NCBI RefSeq assembly: GCF_002933295.1
Contig: NZ_PSSW01000005.1
Location: 62,001-126,000, forward strand
Source of the DNA: Marinobacter flavimaris
GTDB taxonomy: Bacteria > Pseudomonadota > Gammaproteobacteria > Pseudomonadales > Oleiphilaceae
Length of the DNA stretch: 64,000 bases
Direction of reading: 5' to 3'
Below, piece by piece: positions 8,865 through 18,003 of this stretch. The number at the start of each line of letters is the position of its first letter. Positions within the stretch are counted from its first letter, which is position 1. The notes beneath the pieces were generated by a model. That model saw only the letters and a program-made list of their open reading frames with translations. It ran no database searches and had not been told where the DNA came from. The position numbers were made by a program, and so were the translations under genes.

Positions 8865-9660
8865 ACATCAGAACTGCGTAAATCACACCCGCCAGAACAA
8901 TCCGATAGATAACATACGGCCACATGCCTACCTTGTTGAGCCACTTCAGGAAGAAGTGGATCGCGGTAATGGCCATAAGGAACGAAGTCACCCCGCCAAT
9001 CAGAAAACCACTCCAGTCGACGATCACATCCGAAGTTGCTACTTCCAGCAGTTTCACCGCCGATGCCAGCACGATGATGGGAATTGCCAACAGGAATGAG
9101 AACCTGGAGGCGGTTTCGCGGGTCATGCCCAGGAACAGGCCGGCGGTGATGGTTACGCCGGAACGGGAGGTGCCGGGGACGAGGGCCATGGCCTGGGCAA
9201 TGCCTACCAGGACGGCGTCTTTCCAGTTCAGTTTGTCGAGGGTGCGCTGACGTTTGGGCAGCCAGTCTGCAAGGCCGAGGAGCAGGCCGAAGAACAGGGT
9301 GGTGAAGACGATGACTTCCACCGCCCGGAGTTCATTGTCGATCATATCCAGCAACGCCAGGCCGGCCAGGCCCGCAGGGATGGTGCCGATGACGAGGTAC
9401 CAGGCCAGGGCGCCCTGGCCAACGATTTTGCGGCGGCTGACGGAAATCAGACCGTCCCGGGCAATACCAAAAACATCCCTTCGGAAATAGAGCACAACCG
9501 CCAGTAAGGTCCCGACGTGCACCGACAGGTCGAAGCCTACGCCCTGATCGGTCCAGCCGAACAGCGCCGGGGTGAGGATCAGGTGAGCGGAGCTGGAGAT
9601 GGGCAGGAATTCGGTCAGTCCCTGGAGAAGGCCAAGGAAAAGGGCCTGGAAAACGTCCAT
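8863..9660 (-). CDS. uppP: Undecaprenyl-diphosphatase UppP (BacA)
   Basis: A 265-residue polytopic inner-membrane phosphatase that recycles undecaprenyl diphosphate for peptidoglycan and other envelope polymers and can give bacitracin tolerance. The two signature segments are visible: GLTEFLPISSSAHLIL near the N terminus (catalytic Glu and Ser) and ALVPGTSRSGVTI in the middle (catalytic Arg). About eight hydrophobic segments follow the family pattern. Length matches the E. coli protein (273). No co-transcribed neighbour is evident; the next gene on the same strand, acr3, ends about 130 bases upstream. Confidence 0.95.
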   Translation of the reverse strand: MDVFQALFLGLLQGLTEFLPISSSAHLILTPALFGWTDQGVGFDLSVHVGTLLAVVLYFRRDVFGIARDGLISVSRRKIVGQGALAWYLVIGTIPAGLAGLALLDMIDNELRAVEVIVFTTLFFGLLLGLADWLPKRQRTLDKLNWKDAVLVGIAQAMALVPGTSRSGVTITAGLFLGMTRETASRFSFLLAIPIIVLASAVKLLEVATSDVIVDWSGFLIGGVTSFLMAITAIHFFLKWLNKVGMWPYVIYRIVLAGVIYAVLM

Positions 9661-9789
9661 TGCGTGGATTCCGTCAGAGTCAGTGCGTCAGAAATGTGGC
9701 CGCGATATTAGCAGGGTGACGGTGAGCTGAACAGGTAATGCGAGTGAGGTCAGCGCCGTGACCAAAAGCCCGGCGCTGGCCGCCGCGAT

Positions 9790-10860
9790 TTATGCCGGGA
9801 ACCGATCCCGGGTCTTGTTGGCGATGCGAACGAGCACCAGCATCAGAGGTACCTCCACCAGAACCCCGACGACGGTTGCCAGCGCTGCGCCGGATTGCAG
9901 GCCGAACAATGCGATGGCCGCAGCCACGGCCAGTTCGAAGAAGTTGCTGGCCCCAATCATGGCGCCAGGCGCTGCGATACAGTGGCGTACTTTCCACAGC
10001 CTCGCCCAGCCATAGGCCAGGAAGAAAATCAGGAAGGTCTGAACAATCAGCGGCACGGCAATCAGCACGATATGCAGGGGATTGTTCAGGATTACCTCGC
10101 CCTGGAAGGCGAACAGCAGCACCAGAGTGACGATCAGCGCCGCCGGGGTGACCGGGCTGAGCCGCTTCATAAAGACATCGTCGTACCACTGCTGACCGTG
10201 GCGCGAAATCAGGGCGCGGCGGGTCAGGTAGCCGGCTGTTAGCGGAATCACGATATACAGGACGACCGACAGCAGCACGGTATCCCAGGGCACCTGGATG
10301 TCGGAAATGCCCAGCAAGAAAACAACAATCGGCGCGAAGGCAAACAGCATGATGATGTCGTTCAGGGATACCTGCACCAGAGTGTAGGCGGCATCGCCTT
10401 TGGTCAGGAAACTCCAGACGAACACCATGGCGGTGCAGGGCGCTGCACCCAACAGGATCGCCCCGGCCAGGTACTCGCTGGCCAGTCCCGGCGCGATCCA
10501 TGGCTCGAACACCACCATCAGAAAAAACCAGGCAATGGCAAACATGGTGAAGGGCTTGATCAGCCAGTTGACGATGGTAGTGATCGCCAGGCCTTTCGGT
10601 TCTTTCCGTACACCGACCACCGCACTGAAATCAATCTGCGCCATCATCGGGAAAATCATCGCCCAGATCAGAATGGCGATGGGGATGGAGACCTGCGCGT
10701 ATTCGAAGCGGGACAGAGTCTCGGGCACTACGGGCGCGAACTGGCCCAGTGCTACGCCGGCAATGATGGCCAGAGCCACCCACACCGACAGGTACCTGCC
10801 GAACAGATCCATGCCTTCGCCGGAGCCTTCCGCCTGGGTGATTTCGGTATTGCTGCTCAT
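9790..10860 (-). CDS. acr3: Arsenite efflux permease, ACR3 family
   Basis: A 356-residue inner-membrane protein with about ten hydrophobic segments that exports As(III). The family motif with the essential cysteine is visible in AILLGAAPCTAMVFVWS, and the N-terminal segment VVGVRKEPKGL is typical of ACR3. I chose the ATG at 10860, giving MSSNTEITQAEG, because it lies ten bases after the arsH stop and is preceded by GGGAAAGG; an in-frame start further upstream would overlap arsH. It forms a two-gene operon behind arsH, divergent from the arsC-arsR fusion gene, and is probably controlled by that regulator. Confidence 0.92.
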   Translation of the reverse strand: MSSNTEITQAEGSGEGMDLFGRYLSVWVALAIIAGVALGQFAPVVPETLSRFEYAQVSIPIAILIWAMIFPMMAQIDFSAVVGVRKEPKGLAITTIVNWLIKPFTMFAIAWFFLMVVFEPWIAPGLASEYLAGAILLGAAPCTAMVFVWSFLTKGDAAYTLVQVSLNDIIMLFAFAPIVVFLLGISDIQVPWDTVLLSVVLYIVIPLTAGYLTRRALISRHGQQWYDDVFMKRLSPVTPAALIVTLVLLFAFQGEVILNNPLHIVLIAVPLIVQTFLIFFLAYGWARLWKVRHCIAAPGAMIGASNFFELAVAAAIALFGLQSGAALATVVGVLVEVPLMLVLVRIANKTRDRFPA

Positions 10861-10870
10861 TGCCTTTCCC

Positions 10871-11593
10871 TCACATGGACCGCTGGTTGACGCGCTTGGA
10901 GACTTCTTCTGCACTTTCCACCCGCTCCGAATACCGGTCGGTCAGGTAGTCACTCCGGTCCCGGATCAGCAGAGTGAATTTCACCAGCTCCTCCATAACA
11001 TCGACGATGCGATTGTAATAGGGCGAGGGTTTCATGCGGTCGTTGTCGTCAAACTCCATAAACGCCTTGGGCACCGAGGACTGGTTGGGGATAGTGACCA
11101 TCCGCATCCAGCGACCCAGCACCCGCAGCTGATTGACCGCATTGAAGGACTGGGAGCCGCCACAGACCTGCATTACGGCCAGGGTCTTGCCCTGGGTGGG
11201 GCGCATGCCGCCAATGGAAAGGGGAATCCAGTCAATCTGGGTTTTCATGATGCCAGTCATGGCGCCGTGACGCTCTGGTGAACACCACACCATGCCTTCA
11301 GACCACTGGGCCAGATCCCGCAACTCCTGCACCTTGGGGTGAGAGGCATCTTCTGCATCGGCCAGAGGCAGCCCCCGTGGATTAAATACCCGGGTTTCCG
11401 CGCCCATGGCTTCGAGCAATCGGGCAGCCTCTTCAACGGCCAGCCGACTGAACGAGCGTTCCCGCAATGAGCCATACAGCAACAGAATTCGCGGCGGATG
11501 TGACGACGGCTTTGCGCTGAATAGTTGGTCCGCTATTGGGGTGTTGAACGATTCCGGATCGACGTTGGGGAGGTCCTGGTCCTGGGTGCTCAT
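10871..11593 (-). CDS. arsH: Organoarsenical oxidase ArsH (NADPH-dependent FMN reductase fold)
   Basis: A 240-residue flavoprotein. ArsH oxidises trivalent methyl- and aromatic arsenicals to less toxic pentavalent forms. The FMN-binding motif [13 protein letters not shown] is near residue 40, followed by the [20 protein letters not shown] block that is diagnostic of ArsH. I placed the start at the ATG at 11593 ([16 protein letters not shown]), which matches usual ArsH length; a longer frame upstream would run across the divergent promoter region and into arsC-arsR. It is the first gene of the minus-strand ars operon, ten bases before acr3. Confidence 0.95.
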   Translation of the reverse strand: MSTQDQDLPNVDPESFNTPIADQLFSAKPSSHPPRILLLYGSLRERSFSRLAVEEAARLLEAMGAETRVFNPRGLPLADAEDASHPKVQELRDLAQWSEGMVWCSPERHGAMTGIMKTQIDWIPLSIGGMRPTQGKTLAVMQVCGGSQSFNAVNQLRVLGRWMRMVTIPNQSSVPKAFMEFDDNDRMKPSPYYNRIVDVMEELVKFTLLIRDRSDYLTDRYSERVESAEEVSKRVNQRSM

Positions 11594-11647
11594 TTTTTTG
11601 CCGGATTCCTTTACTCGTGAAGATGCCGGATCTATTATGCACAAAAT

Positions 11648-11657
11648 TGGATATCCA
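11648..11657. promoter_or_regulatory. Candidate ArsR operator in the divergent ars promoter region
   Basis: The 91-base gap between arsH and the arsC-arsR fusion holds a perfect 10-base palindrome, TGGATATCCA, followed by the A/T-rich segment GAATATATGG. A single operator here could control both directions. The match to known ArsR operators is only general. Confidence 0.3.
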
Positions 11658-11684
11658 TAAAGCCGAATATATGGGGAAGCAGAT

Positions 11685-12449
11685 ATGAAGCGCCGCGTTT
11701 TGTTTGTCTGTACCGCCAACAGTGCCCGTTCTCTTATGGCAGAAGCCTTGCTGCGGGACATAGCCGGGGACCGGTTTGAAGTGGCCAGCGCCGGTACCGA
11801 GCCAACCGAGCCCCACCCGATGGCATTGCAGGTTCTTGAGGAAGCCGGCGTATCGACGGAAGGGCTTTCTAGCAAGCGGTTGGCAGATTTGCAGGAACAG
11901 TATTGGGATTACGTGATTACCCTCTGCGAGAAAGCTTCCAGCGAGTGCGGTGCGGTCTGCCAGCCGGCCCAGCAGATTGCCTGGGATTTTGCCGATCCGG
12001 TACCAGCAAACCGCCATTCCACTTTCGCCCTCAGGCTTAAGGAGATCAAAGAGCGAGTCGCCCTGTTCGCACTCATTCATCAGAAAGAAACTGGAGCGAA
12101 ACCCGCCAGCTATGACCCGGTCACGGTGTTCAAGGCGCTGGCCGACGATTTCCGCCTTGCGGCGCTGTTAATGATCCGCAGCCAGGGGCAACTCTGTGTC
12201 TGCGAGCTTACCGAAGCCTTTGAAGCGCCCCAGCCGAAAGTCAGCCGGCATCTGGCCACGTTGCGGGATGCCGGCCTGCTGGCCACGGAGCGTCGGGGCC
12301 AGTGGATCTACTATTCCCTGAACCCGGGCATTCCGCAGTGGCTGGCCCGGGTGCTGGATGAAACCGCCAGCCATAACGGCCGATTGATAGAGAACCCGCT
12401 TGCGCGATTGCAGGCCATGGCAGACCGCCCATCTGTCCAATGTCTGTAA
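11685..12449 (+). CDS. arsC-arsR: Fused arsenate reductase (ArsC, LMW-PTP type) and ArsR repressor
   Basis: A 254-residue two-domain fusion. Residues 1-135 are a thioredoxin-coupled arsenate reductase of the low-molecular-weight phosphatase fold: P-loop CTANSAR starting at Cys10, plus Cys81 and Cys88, the same spacing as the catalytic triad Cys10/Cys82/Cys89 of S. aureus ArsC. Residues 140-254 are a winged-helix ArsR domain with the As(III)-binding [10 protein letters not shown] segment and recognition helix [17 protein letters not shown], very like E. coli ArsR. One chain would thus both produce and sense As(III). It leads the plus-strand operon with gapdh and arsJ and faces arsH-acr3. Confidence 0.93.
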   Translation: MKRRVLFVCTANSARSLMAEALLRDIAGDRFEVASAGTEPTEPHPMALQVLEEAGVSTEGLSSKRLADLQEQYWDYVITLCEKASSECGAVCQPAQQIAWDFADPVPANRHSTFALRLKEIKERVALFALIHQKETGAKPASYDPVTVFKALADDFRLAALLMIRSQGQLCVCELTEAFEAPQPKVSRHLATLRDAGLLATERRGQWIYYSLNPGIPQWLARVLDETASHNGRLIENPLARLQAMADRPSVQCL

Positions 12450-12495
12450 TGTCCGCAGGGTCTAATGTACGGAACAGGTTTATCAGGAGCACAAC

Positions 12496-13500
12496 ATGAG
12501 CAAGATCAAAGTAGGCATTAATGGATTTGGCCGAATCGGTCGTCTGGCCTTGCGGGCCGCCTGGGGCTGGCCAGATATGGAGTTTGTGGCCATCAACGAT
12601 CCGGGCGCCGATACCGGTACTTTGGCTCACCTGCTCAACTTTGACAGCATCCATGGTCGCTGGAGTCGGGAAGCCACTGCCGACGGAACGGATATCGTCA
12701 TCGAGGGCCAGCGCATTCGCGTGACTCACAACCGGAGCATCGGTGAAACCGACTGGTCCGGCTGCGATCTGGTGATCGAGGCAAGTGGCGTGAACAAGAA
12801 GGTCAGTGCTTTGCAGGCGTACCTGGACCAGGGCGTGAAACGGGTCGTGGTCACGGCACCGGTGAAGGAGGCGGGCGCCAAGAACATTGTGGTTGGTGTG
12901 AACGATGATATTTTCGACCCGGCCAACGACCGCATTGTGACCGCCGCCTCCTGCACCACCAACTGTCTGGCACCGGTGGTGAAGGTGATTCATGAGAAGC
13001 TGGGCATCAAGCACGGCTCCATCACCACCATTCACAGCCTGACCAACACCCAGACCATTATCGATGCGCCCCACAAGGATCTGCGCCGGGCGAGAGCCTG
13101 CGGCAGTTCACTGATCCCCACCAGCACCGGTTCAGCAACGGCGATTATCGAAATATTCCCGGAACTGAAAGGGCGCCTGGATGGCCACGCCGTGCGCGTG
13201 CCGCTCACCAACGCGTCGCTGACCGATTGCGTGTTTGAAGTGGAATCGGCTACCGACAGGGACACCGTAAACCAGCTGTTGAAAGAGGCTGCCGAGGGTG
13301 AACTGAACGGTATTCTGGGCTACGAAGAGCGCCCACTGGTGTCCATCGACTACAAGACCGACCCGCGTTCCTCCATCGTTGATGCCCTGTCCACCATGGT
13401 GGTCAACGGTACCCAGGTGAAAATCTATGCCTGGTACGACAACGAGTGGGGCTACGCCAACCGCACCGCCGAACTGGCGCGCCGGGTGGGCTCGGCGTGA
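12496..13500 (+). CDS. Arsenic-operon glyceraldehyde-3-phosphate dehydrogenase
   Basis: A 334-residue GAPDH with NAD-binding [14 protein letters not shown] at the N terminus and catalytic Cys153 in [11 protein letters not shown]. In ars operons such GAPDHs are known to use arsenate in place of phosphate, giving 1-arseno-3-phosphoglycerate, which ArsJ exports. The placement supports this role: its stop codon is one base before the arsJ start, and it follows the arsC-arsR gene by 46 bases with a CAGGAG Shine-Dalgarno. It is therefore an arsenic-detoxification paralogue rather than the main glycolytic enzyme. That distinction is inferred from context. Confidence 0.92.
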   Translation: MSKIKVGINGFGRIGRLALRAAWGWPDMEFVAINDPGADTGTLAHLLNFDSIHGRWSREATADGTDIVIEGQRIRVTHNRSIGETDWSGCDLVIEASGVNKKVSALQAYLDQGVKRVVVTAPVKEAGAKNIVVGVNDDIFDPANDRIVTAASCTTNCLAPVVKVIHEKLGIKHGSITTIHSLTNTQTIIDAPHKDLRRARACGSSLIPTSTGSATAIIEIFPELKGRLDGHAVRVPLTNASLTDCVFEVESATDRDTVNQLLKEAAEGELNGILGYEERPLVSIDYKTDPRSSIVDALSTMVVNGTQVKIYAWYDNEWGYANRTAELARRVGSA

Positions 13501-13501
13501 T

Positions 13502-14695
13502 ATGACGGCCGCCATCCGACAGTACCTGATTATCACCGGTAACTACTGGGCTTTCACCCTCACCGATGGTGCCCTGCGGATGCTGGTGGTGCTGCATTTC
13601 TACCAGTTGGGCTATTCGCCGCTGGAAATCGCCCTGCTGTTCATCTTCTACGAGTTCTTCGGGGTGGTGACCAATCTGGTGGGCGGTTACCTGGGTGCCC
13701 GCATGGGCCTGAACCGCACCATGAACATCGGGCTGTTCCTGCAGATTGTGGCGCTGGGCATGCTGGCGGTGCCGGCGGCGATGCTCACGGTGCCCTGGGT
13801 GATGGCGGCGCAAGCATTGTCCGGCATTGCCAAGGATCTGAACAAGATGTCCGCCAAGAGCGGCATCAAGTTGCTGGTGCCGGATGAGCAGCAGGGCACC
13901 CTGTACAAGTGGGTGGCCATTCTGACGGGCTCCAAGAATACCCTCAAAGGTGTGGGCTTTTTCCTCGGTGGGGTCCTGCTGATGGCGGCCGGCTTCAAGG
14001 GTGCCGTGATTATCATGGCGGTGGCTTTGGGACTGGTCTGGCTGGCCAGCCTGTTCTTGCTGGGACAGGATCTGGGCAAGAGCAAGGCCAAACCGAAGTT
14101 CAGCGAGATCCTCTCCAAAAGCCGGGCCATCAATGTCTTGTCGGCGGCCCGGATGTTTCTGTTCGGCGCGCGGGATGTCTGGTTTGTGGTTGCTTTGCCC
14201 GTTTACCTGCACACGGTCTTTGGCTGGGACTTCTGGAAAGTGGGCGGCTTTATGGCCAGCTGGATTATCGGCTACGGCTTTATTCAGACCATTGCCCCGC
14301 GCATCACCGGCAACATGGAAGGCAAGCAGCCTGCTGTGCTCTGGGCGGCAGCACTGGCGCTGATTCCGGCAGCGATTGCCATCGGCCTGGCAGCGGGTTG
14401 GTCACCCCAGTTCGTGATTGTTGGTGGCCTGCTGTTGTTTGGCGTGCTGTTTGCCGTCAACTCGTCGCTGCACAGCTATCTCATCGTTAGCTATGCCCGC
14501 GGTGATGGGGTGTCCCTGGATGTGGGCTTCTATTACATGTCCAATGCCGCCGGCCGGTTGCTGGGAACGATTCTGTCCGGCTGGGTCTACCAGGCCTGGG
14601 GGCTGGAGGCCTGCTTGTGGATATCGTCGGGTCTGGTGGCCATGGCCGCGTTGCTGTCGGTTTTGTTGCCCCAGCGGCGGCCAGTGACGGCCTGA
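13502..14695 (+). CDS. arsJ: Organoarsenical efflux permease ArsJ (MFS)
   Basis: A 397-residue major facilitator superfamily protein with about twelve hydrophobic segments. ArsJ exports 1-arseno-3-phosphoglycerate, which then breaks down outside to arsenate. The start MTAAIRQYLIITGNYWAF and the segment DLNKMSAKSGIKLLVP are typical of ArsJ. The ATG at 13502 lies one base after the gapdh stop, indicating translational coupling. An in-frame start 25 codons upstream lies inside gapdh and is rejected. Recognition is by homology and by the strict gapdh-arsJ pairing. Confidence 0.94.
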   Translation: MTAAIRQYLIITGNYWAFTLTDGALRMLVVLHFYQLGYSPLEIALLFIFYEFFGVVTNLVGGYLGARMGLNRTMNIGLFLQIVALGMLAVPAAMLTVPWVMAAQALSGIAKDLNKMSAKSGIKLLVPDEQQGTLYKWVAILTGSKNTLKGVGFFLGGVLLMAAGFKGAVIIMAVALGLVWLASLFLLGQDLGKSKAKPKFSEILSKSRAINVLSAARMFLFGARDVWFVVALPVYLHTVFGWDFWKVGGFMASWIIGYGFIQTIAPRITGNMEGKQPAVLWAAALALIPAAIAIGLAAGWSPQFVIVGGLLLFGVLFAVNSSLHSYLIVSYARGDGVSLDVGFYYMSNAAGRLLGTILSGWVYQAWGLEACLWISSGLVAMAALLSVLLPQRRPVTA

Positions 14696-14702
14696 CCGGG
14701 CT

Positions 14703-15329
14703 TCAGAACCGAATGGCCAGCCCTGCGGCGGCTTCCACCTGCAGGTAGCCGCTGCTGTCGAATCTGAGTTCGCAGCCGCCGGAGCAGAACGCGGAGCCGC
14801 CCGAGTTCAGGGCTGTGTAAACACCACGCAGATCGAGCCTCAGGCGCAGTTGTTCCGTCAGGAAAAACTGGTACCCGCCGCCAATGGACAGGGCGGCCCG
14901 GTGATGGGTTTCATACCGTGAATCGTCCGGCTCGAGGCGGGTAACGCCGAACACACCAGAGACAAACCCGCCATGATTCTGGCCAGCCGGGAAATACAGC
15001 CCGCCGAACTGGAGCTGGTAGATGGTCAGGTCGATGGAATCCAGGCTCGGTGCAAACAGACCATTGTCCAGTCGGGCGGAGGTGTTCTGCCGGCCGAAAT
15101 AAATCTCTCCCTGTTTGCCGGGCTCTGCCAGATCAAAATTGAACACCAGTCCCTGGCTGGCGGAATCCCGGAAGTCGATCTGGTCTGAGGTGCTGGCGCC
15201 GGCGGTCTCGATATCCACCGAACTGCTCATGCGAAAACCGGCAAACGGTGCCAGACTGACCTCTGCTGCCAACGGCGGGGCAATCAGTGCAACTGCCAGT
15301 GTGAACGTAACAAGAGATCGAAGCTTCAT
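14703..15329 (-). CDS. Outer-membrane beta-barrel protein, unknown function
   Basis: A 208-residue secreted protein. Residues 1-21 are a Sec signal peptide (MKLRSLVTFTLAVALIAPPLAA). The mature part shows alternating hydrophobic strands, for example GLVFNFDLAEPGKQGEIYFG and GGYQFFLTEQLRLRLDLRGVY, and ends AAAGLAIRF with a terminal phenylalanine, the usual outer-membrane barrel signal. Two cysteines (CSGGC) near the end could form an extracellular-loop disulfide. An eight-stranded barrel is likely from length. I chose the ATG at 15329, preceded by AGGGA, over one 22 codons upstream that lacks a signal peptide at its N terminus. The gene is divergent from fetA. Substrate unknown. Confidence 0.7.
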   Translation of the reverse strand: MKLRSLVTFTLAVALIAPPLAAEVSLAPFAGFRMSSSVDIETAGASTSDQIDFRDSASQGLVFNFDLAEPGKQGEIYFGRQNTSARLDNGLFAPSLDSIDLTIYQLQFGGLYFPAGQNHGGFVSGVFGVTRLEPDDSRYETHHRAALSIGGGYQFFLTEQLRLRLDLRGVYTALNSGGSAFCSGGCELRFDSSGYLQVEAAAGLAIRF

Positions 15330-15418
15330 ACATCCCTGGCCTGTGTGGCTGGTTGTTGGCAGGACACTGTGCAATGGTATATCCGTTATGAACATTGGCG
15401 AGCCCTGATGAGGCTATC

Positions 15419-16027
15419 TTGACAGATTTGGTCCTGAAAAATCTCTGTGTTGGCACTCTCAGTAACGTGTCTTTGACGGTACCTGGTGGACAGGTTGTCT
15501 GTCTGTCCGGTCCGTCAGGCAGTGGCAAGAGTCGGCTGCTGAGAGCCGTGGCGGACCTGGAGCCCCATGGGGGCACCGTGTCTGTGGCTGATACCTGCCA
15601 GGAGGATTTGCCCGCCCACCAATGGCGAAGCCGGGTGGTGATGGTGCCGGCAGACAGCCAGTGGTGGTTTGATGAGGTTGGAGGTCACTTCCCGGATCAT
15701 GTGAAGGCAGATTTGCCGTCAGCGCTGGGCTTCCCGCCCGAGGTGCTGGAGTGGTCGGTAAGCCGGTTGTCTTCCGGTGAGCGGCAGCGGCTGGCGCTCT
15801 GGCGGGCCCTGCTGCTTGAGCCTGAGGTTCTCTTACTGGACGAACCCACCGCCAACCTCGACAACGACAGCACAGAAGCGATTGAAACCTGGTTGCTTGA
15901 GGAAATCCGGAGGCGGCAGATCGCAGTGCTCTGGGTCGCCCATGATGTTGGCCAGATTCATCGGGTGGCCGATGCCCATTACCGGATTATTGGCACCAGC
16001 CTGGAGCGCGCAGATGGAAGTGATTGA
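15419..16027 (+). CDS. fetA: ABC transporter ATPase, FetA/YbbL-like
   Basis: An ATP-binding subunit of about 202 residues with Walker A GPSGSGKSRLL, signature LSSGERQRLALW, Walker B EVLLLDEPTANLD and the switch histidine in VAHDVGQI. The protein has no ATG start: the best start is TTG at 15419, with GAGG at 15410-15413 five bases upstream. Another in-frame TTG at 15395 has no Shine-Dalgarno. Its partner overlaps it by 14 bases. E. coli FetAB is reported to export iron and ease oxidative stress; the same role is inferred here. It is divergent from the outer-membrane protein gene. Confidence 0.8.
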   Translation: MTDLVLKNLCVGTLSNVSLTVPGGQVVCLSGPSGSGKSRLLRAVADLEPHGGTVSVADTCQEDLPAHQWRSRVVMVPADSQWWFDEVGGHFPDHVKADLPSALGFPPEVLEWSVSRLSSGERQRLALWRALLLEPEVLLLDEPTANLDNDSTEAIETWLLEEIRRRQIAVLWVAHDVGQIHRVADAHYRIIGTSLERADGSD

Positions 16028-16811
16028 TCTGGCCTGGTGGAAGTTGGGGCTGGCGGCGCTGCTGGTGCTCGCCCTGGCTGGGACGGGGTATCTGGCCCGA
16101 CTGGGCATTACCCGAAACCTGTTGATCGCTGCACTTCGAACAGTGATTCAGCTGGCGCTGATCGGGCTGGTTCTGGAGGCACTGTTTGCGTCGTCCGGGT
16201 TCTACTGGATCGCCCTGATGGCCCTGGTCATGCTTCTGGTTGCCGGCCGGGAGGTTGTTGCGCGTCAGGGCCGAAGACTCCAGGGCTGGTGGGCGTTCGG
16301 TATCGGCACCGGATCGATGTTCGTATCGTCCTTCTCGGTGACGGTACTGGCGCTCTCGGTAGTGATCGGCCCAGACCCCTGGTACACCCCACAGTACGCC
16401 ATTCCCCTTCTGGGCATGATGCTCGGAAACACCATGACAGGCGTCAGCCTGGCGCTGGATCGTTTGAACGAATCGGTCTGGCGGCAGCGGGCCGTCATCG
16501 AAAACCGCCTGATGCTGGGCCAGACCTGGAAGCAGGCGCTGGAGGATATCCGGAGGGACGCCATGCGCAGTGGTATGATGCCTTCCATCAACGCCATGGC
16601 CGCTGCCGGTATCGTCAGCCTGCCTGGCATGATGACCGGCCAGATTCTTGCAGGCAGCCCGCCGGCAGTGGCGGTGAAATACCAGATTCTGGTGATGCTG
16701 ATCATCACCGTCGGCACCGGATTCGGTGCCCTGATGGCAGTTTCCTGGGGCGGGCGAAGACTGTTCGACGACCGGGAGCGCCTACGACTGGACCGACTGG
16801 TGAAACAATGA
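16014..16811 (+). CDS. fetB: ABC transporter permease, FetB/YbbM-like (UPF0014)
   Basis: A 265-residue permease with about seven hydrophobic segments. The block GMMLGNTMTGVSLALDRL and the following segment ending SLPGMMTGQILAGSPP are diagnostic of the FetB/UPF0014 family. The ATG at 16014 overlaps the end of fetA, so the two are translationally coupled. With the ATPase it should form an inner-membrane exporter, probably of iron. Its TGA overlaps the ATG of the next gene. Confidence 0.88.
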   Translation: MEVIDLAWWKLGLAALLVLALAGTGYLARLGITRNLLIAALRTVIQLALIGLVLEALFASSGFYWIALMALVMLLVAGREVVARQGRRLQGWWAFGIGTGSMFVSSFSVTVLALSVVIGPDPWYTPQYAIPLLGMMLGNTMTGVSLALDRLNESVWRQRAVIENRLMLGQTWKQALEDIRRDAMRSGMMPSINAMAAAGIVSLPGMMTGQILAGSPPAVAVKYQILVMLIITVGTGFGALMAVSWGGRRLFDDRERLRLDRLVKQ

Positions 16812-17992
16812 TCGACCTGCTACGACGTTACCCCCTCCCTGTGATCGTTCTGGCCCAGCTTTTCGGCACCTCGCTCTGGTTCAGTATCAACGGTGTCTGG
16901 TTGTCGCTGGCCGGCGAGCTTGGCCTGACCGAAAGTGATCTCGGGCGGCTGACATTGGCGGTGCAGGCCGGGTTTATCGCGGGCACCTTGACCATTGCGG
17001 TGACCGGCCTGGCCGACCGCTTTGGCGCGAGTCGGATCTTTGCGCTGTCGAGCCTGTTGGGGGCTCTGGTTAACGGTGGATTTATTTTCGCTGCCGGTGC
17101 GCCGCCGCTCGATTTCCTCCTGCGCTTTGCCACCGGGCTGTGTCTGGCCGGCATCTATCCCCTGGGCATGAAAATGGTCATTGCCTGGACGCCAAAGTAC
17201 GCCGGCGCCGCCCTTGCCTGGCTGGTGGGCATGCTGACACTGGGAACGGCGCTCCCACACCTGATGCGTGGAGCAACCCTGGGCATGCCCTGGGAGTGGC
17301 CGCTGATGGCGGCGTCCTGTCTTGCCGTGGCCGGAGGGCTGCTGGTGTTTCTGCTGGGTGACGGCCCGCACCTGCCTAGAAGCAGCGGGCGATTGCCCCT
17401 CAGCCAGGGGTTGGCGGCTCTGCGCATCCCGAGATTCCGGGCAGTGGCCGGTGGTTACTTCGGCCATATGTGGGAACTCTACGCGTTCTGGACATTAACC
17501 CCCCTGTTCATCGGCCGGGAGCTGCAGCGGATGGGGCAGAGTGACGCACTTATTCCCTGGTTGTCGTTTGCTGTCATTGGCATTGGTGCGGCAGGTTGCG
17601 TCGGTGGTGGCCGGCTCAGCCGAACACGGGGTAGTGAATGGGTGGCCCGGCGAGCCCTGATGGTGTCCGGGGCCTTCTGCCTGGTTTACCCCTGGCTGAA
17701 CGGACTATCGCCGGCCTTGCTGATCGTTTTGCTCATTGTCTGGGGCATTGCTGTGGTTGCCGACTCACCTCAATTCTCGGCGCTGGCCTCGGCAACGGCG
17801 CCGAGGGAGTCGGTAGGCTCCTCTCTGGCGGTGATGAATGCGGTCGGGTTTGGTCTGACGCTGCCGGCCATCTGGCTGACCAGTGGGCTCTGGGGCCAGT
17901 TGAATGTCTGGGTGGTTCTCCTGCTGTTCCCCGGTCCGGTGCTCGGGCTTTGGGCACTCTCCCGGGCTCGGCCTGAGATTCAGGCTGGTTAG
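16808..17992 (+). CDS. MFS transporter, substrate unknown
   Basis: A 394-residue major facilitator superfamily protein with about twelve membrane segments. The loop 2-3 motif reads GLADRFGASRIF, a form of the MFS motif GxLaDrxGrkxxl. Its start overlaps the fetB stop (ATGA), which suggests one transcription unit fetA-fetB-MFS-glycosyltransferase. The similarity does not point to a substrate. The N-terminal segment LFGTSLWFSINGVWLSLAGELGL split by helices is seen in uncharacterised NarK/CynX-like carriers. Function is not assigned. Confidence 0.8.
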   Translation: MIDLLRRYPLPVIVLAQLFGTSLWFSINGVWLSLAGELGLTESDLGRLTLAVQAGFIAGTLTIAVTGLADRFGASRIFALSSLLGALVNGGFIFAAGAPPLDFLLRFATGLCLAGIYPLGMKMVIAWTPKYAGAALAWLVGMLTLGTALPHLMRGATLGMPWEWPLMAASCLAVAGGLLVFLLGDGPHLPRSSGRLPLSQGLAALRIPRFRAVAGGYFGHMWELYAFWTLTPLFIGRELQRMGQSDALIPWLSFAVIGIGAAGCVGGGRLSRTRGSEWVARRALMVSGAFCLVYPWLNGLSPALLIVLLIVWGIAVVADSPQFSALASATAPRESVGSSLAVMNAVGFGLTLPAIWLTSGLWGQLNVWVVLLLFPGPVLGLWALSRARPEIQAG

Positions 17993-18003
17993 TGAGACAT
18001 CGT

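Noticed and set aside
16037..16807. A long frame upstream of the MFS gene, in frame with it, overlapping fetB
   Set aside because: Its translation is Pro/Arg-rich with no family pattern, while fetB is well conserved in another frame; the MFS start at 16808 is natural.
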